Source of the DNA: Holophagales bacterium UBA5704
GTDB taxonomy: Bacteria > Acidobacteriota > Thermoanaerobaculia > Multivoradales > UBA5704
Reading direction: 5' to 3'
Assembly: GCA_002420005.1 (NCBI GenBank)
Contig: DIHE01000076.1
Location: 53,032-73,243 of the forward strand
Length of the DNA: 20,212 nt
Position numbers and translations under genes: made by a program. Shown piece after piece: positions 20,183 through 20,212 of the stretch. The notes beneath the pieces were generated by a model. That model was given only the letters and a program-made list of their open reading frames with translations. It was not told the DNA's origin and did not search any database. Numbering within the stretch: the stretch's first letter is position 1; the number at the start of each line of letters is the position of its first letter.

Positions 20183-20193
20183 AATGTCCCTGG

Positions 20194-20211
20194 GTCCTTG
20201 CCGTCCTTGGC
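20194..20211 (+). repeat. Family-1 repeat fragment in the 3' flank
   Basis: GTCCTTGCCGTCCTTGGC lies 11 nt after the stop codon and is identical to 775-792 inside A1. It is cut off by the window end. An ATG at 20184-20186 with GAGGAG at 20168-20173 could start a coupled downstream gene, but the first codons would be made of this repeat, so the stretch is more likely intergenic. Confidence 0.7.
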
Positions 20212-20212
20212 G

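Noticed and set aside
20184..20212. A second coding sequence starting at ATG 20184
   Set aside because: Only nine codons are visible and most of them are a copy of the family-1 repeat. This is not enough to call a gene.

Overview
The window is almost entirely one gene: a very large, GC-rich (roughly three-quarters G+C by eye) non-ribosomal peptide synthetase (NRPS) on the + strand. The open frame enters the window already in the middle of a condensation (C) domain at base 2 and ends at a TGA at 20180-20182. That leaves 6,726 codons visible, and the true start lies upstream. The very high GC, giant multimodular NRPS and GC-rich palindromic repeats suggest a secondary-metabolite-rich bacterium (for example Acidobacteriota or Myxococcota). 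The sequence alone does not settle the phylum.

Layout, left to right: end of C1 - A1 - PCP1 / C2 - A2 - PCP2 / C3 - A3 interrupted by an N-methyltransferase (MT) - PCP3 - epimerization (E) / C4 (D-donor type) - A4 - PCP4 / C5 - A5 - PCP5 / C6 - A6 - PCP6 - short acidic tail. There is no thioesterase or reductase, so the chain is passed to another protein. By-eye specificity codes (approximate): A1 DLFNCALTYK (Ala-like), A2 DPRHFGFQAK (unassigned), A3 DLYDFSLIWK (Cys-like, N-methylated, probably epimerized), A4 DALWLGGVFK (Val-like), A5 DAQDLGVVEK (Gln-like), A6 DGKDLGVVDK (Glu-like). The visible part would therefore add about ...-Ala-X-(D-N-Me-Cys or similar)-Val-Gln-Glu-... to a chain begun upstream.

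The most unusual feature is that repeats of intergenic type lie in frame inside the gene. Three families occur. One carries GTCCTT/AAGGAC units, one is GATCC-rich and encodes TDPSDP, and one has CCCCCTCTCCC/GGGAGAGGGGG arms. Four of the six copies lie in the same linker of four A domains, just before the phosphate-binding TSGSTG loop. The other two flank the MT. An 18-nt piece of the first family also occurs just after the stop codon, outside the gene, which supports an extragenic-repeat origin.

Other notable points are an E domain that lacks the E6 (PxxGxGYG) motif and has Asn for Tyr in E7, a near-duplicate pair of Gln/Glu modules (5 and 6), and a roughly 43-residue deletion in A4 at the same linker hotspot. 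The 30 bases after the stop hold a repeat fragment and a possible but unproven start codon. No RNA genes, CRISPR arrays or transposase genes were seen.
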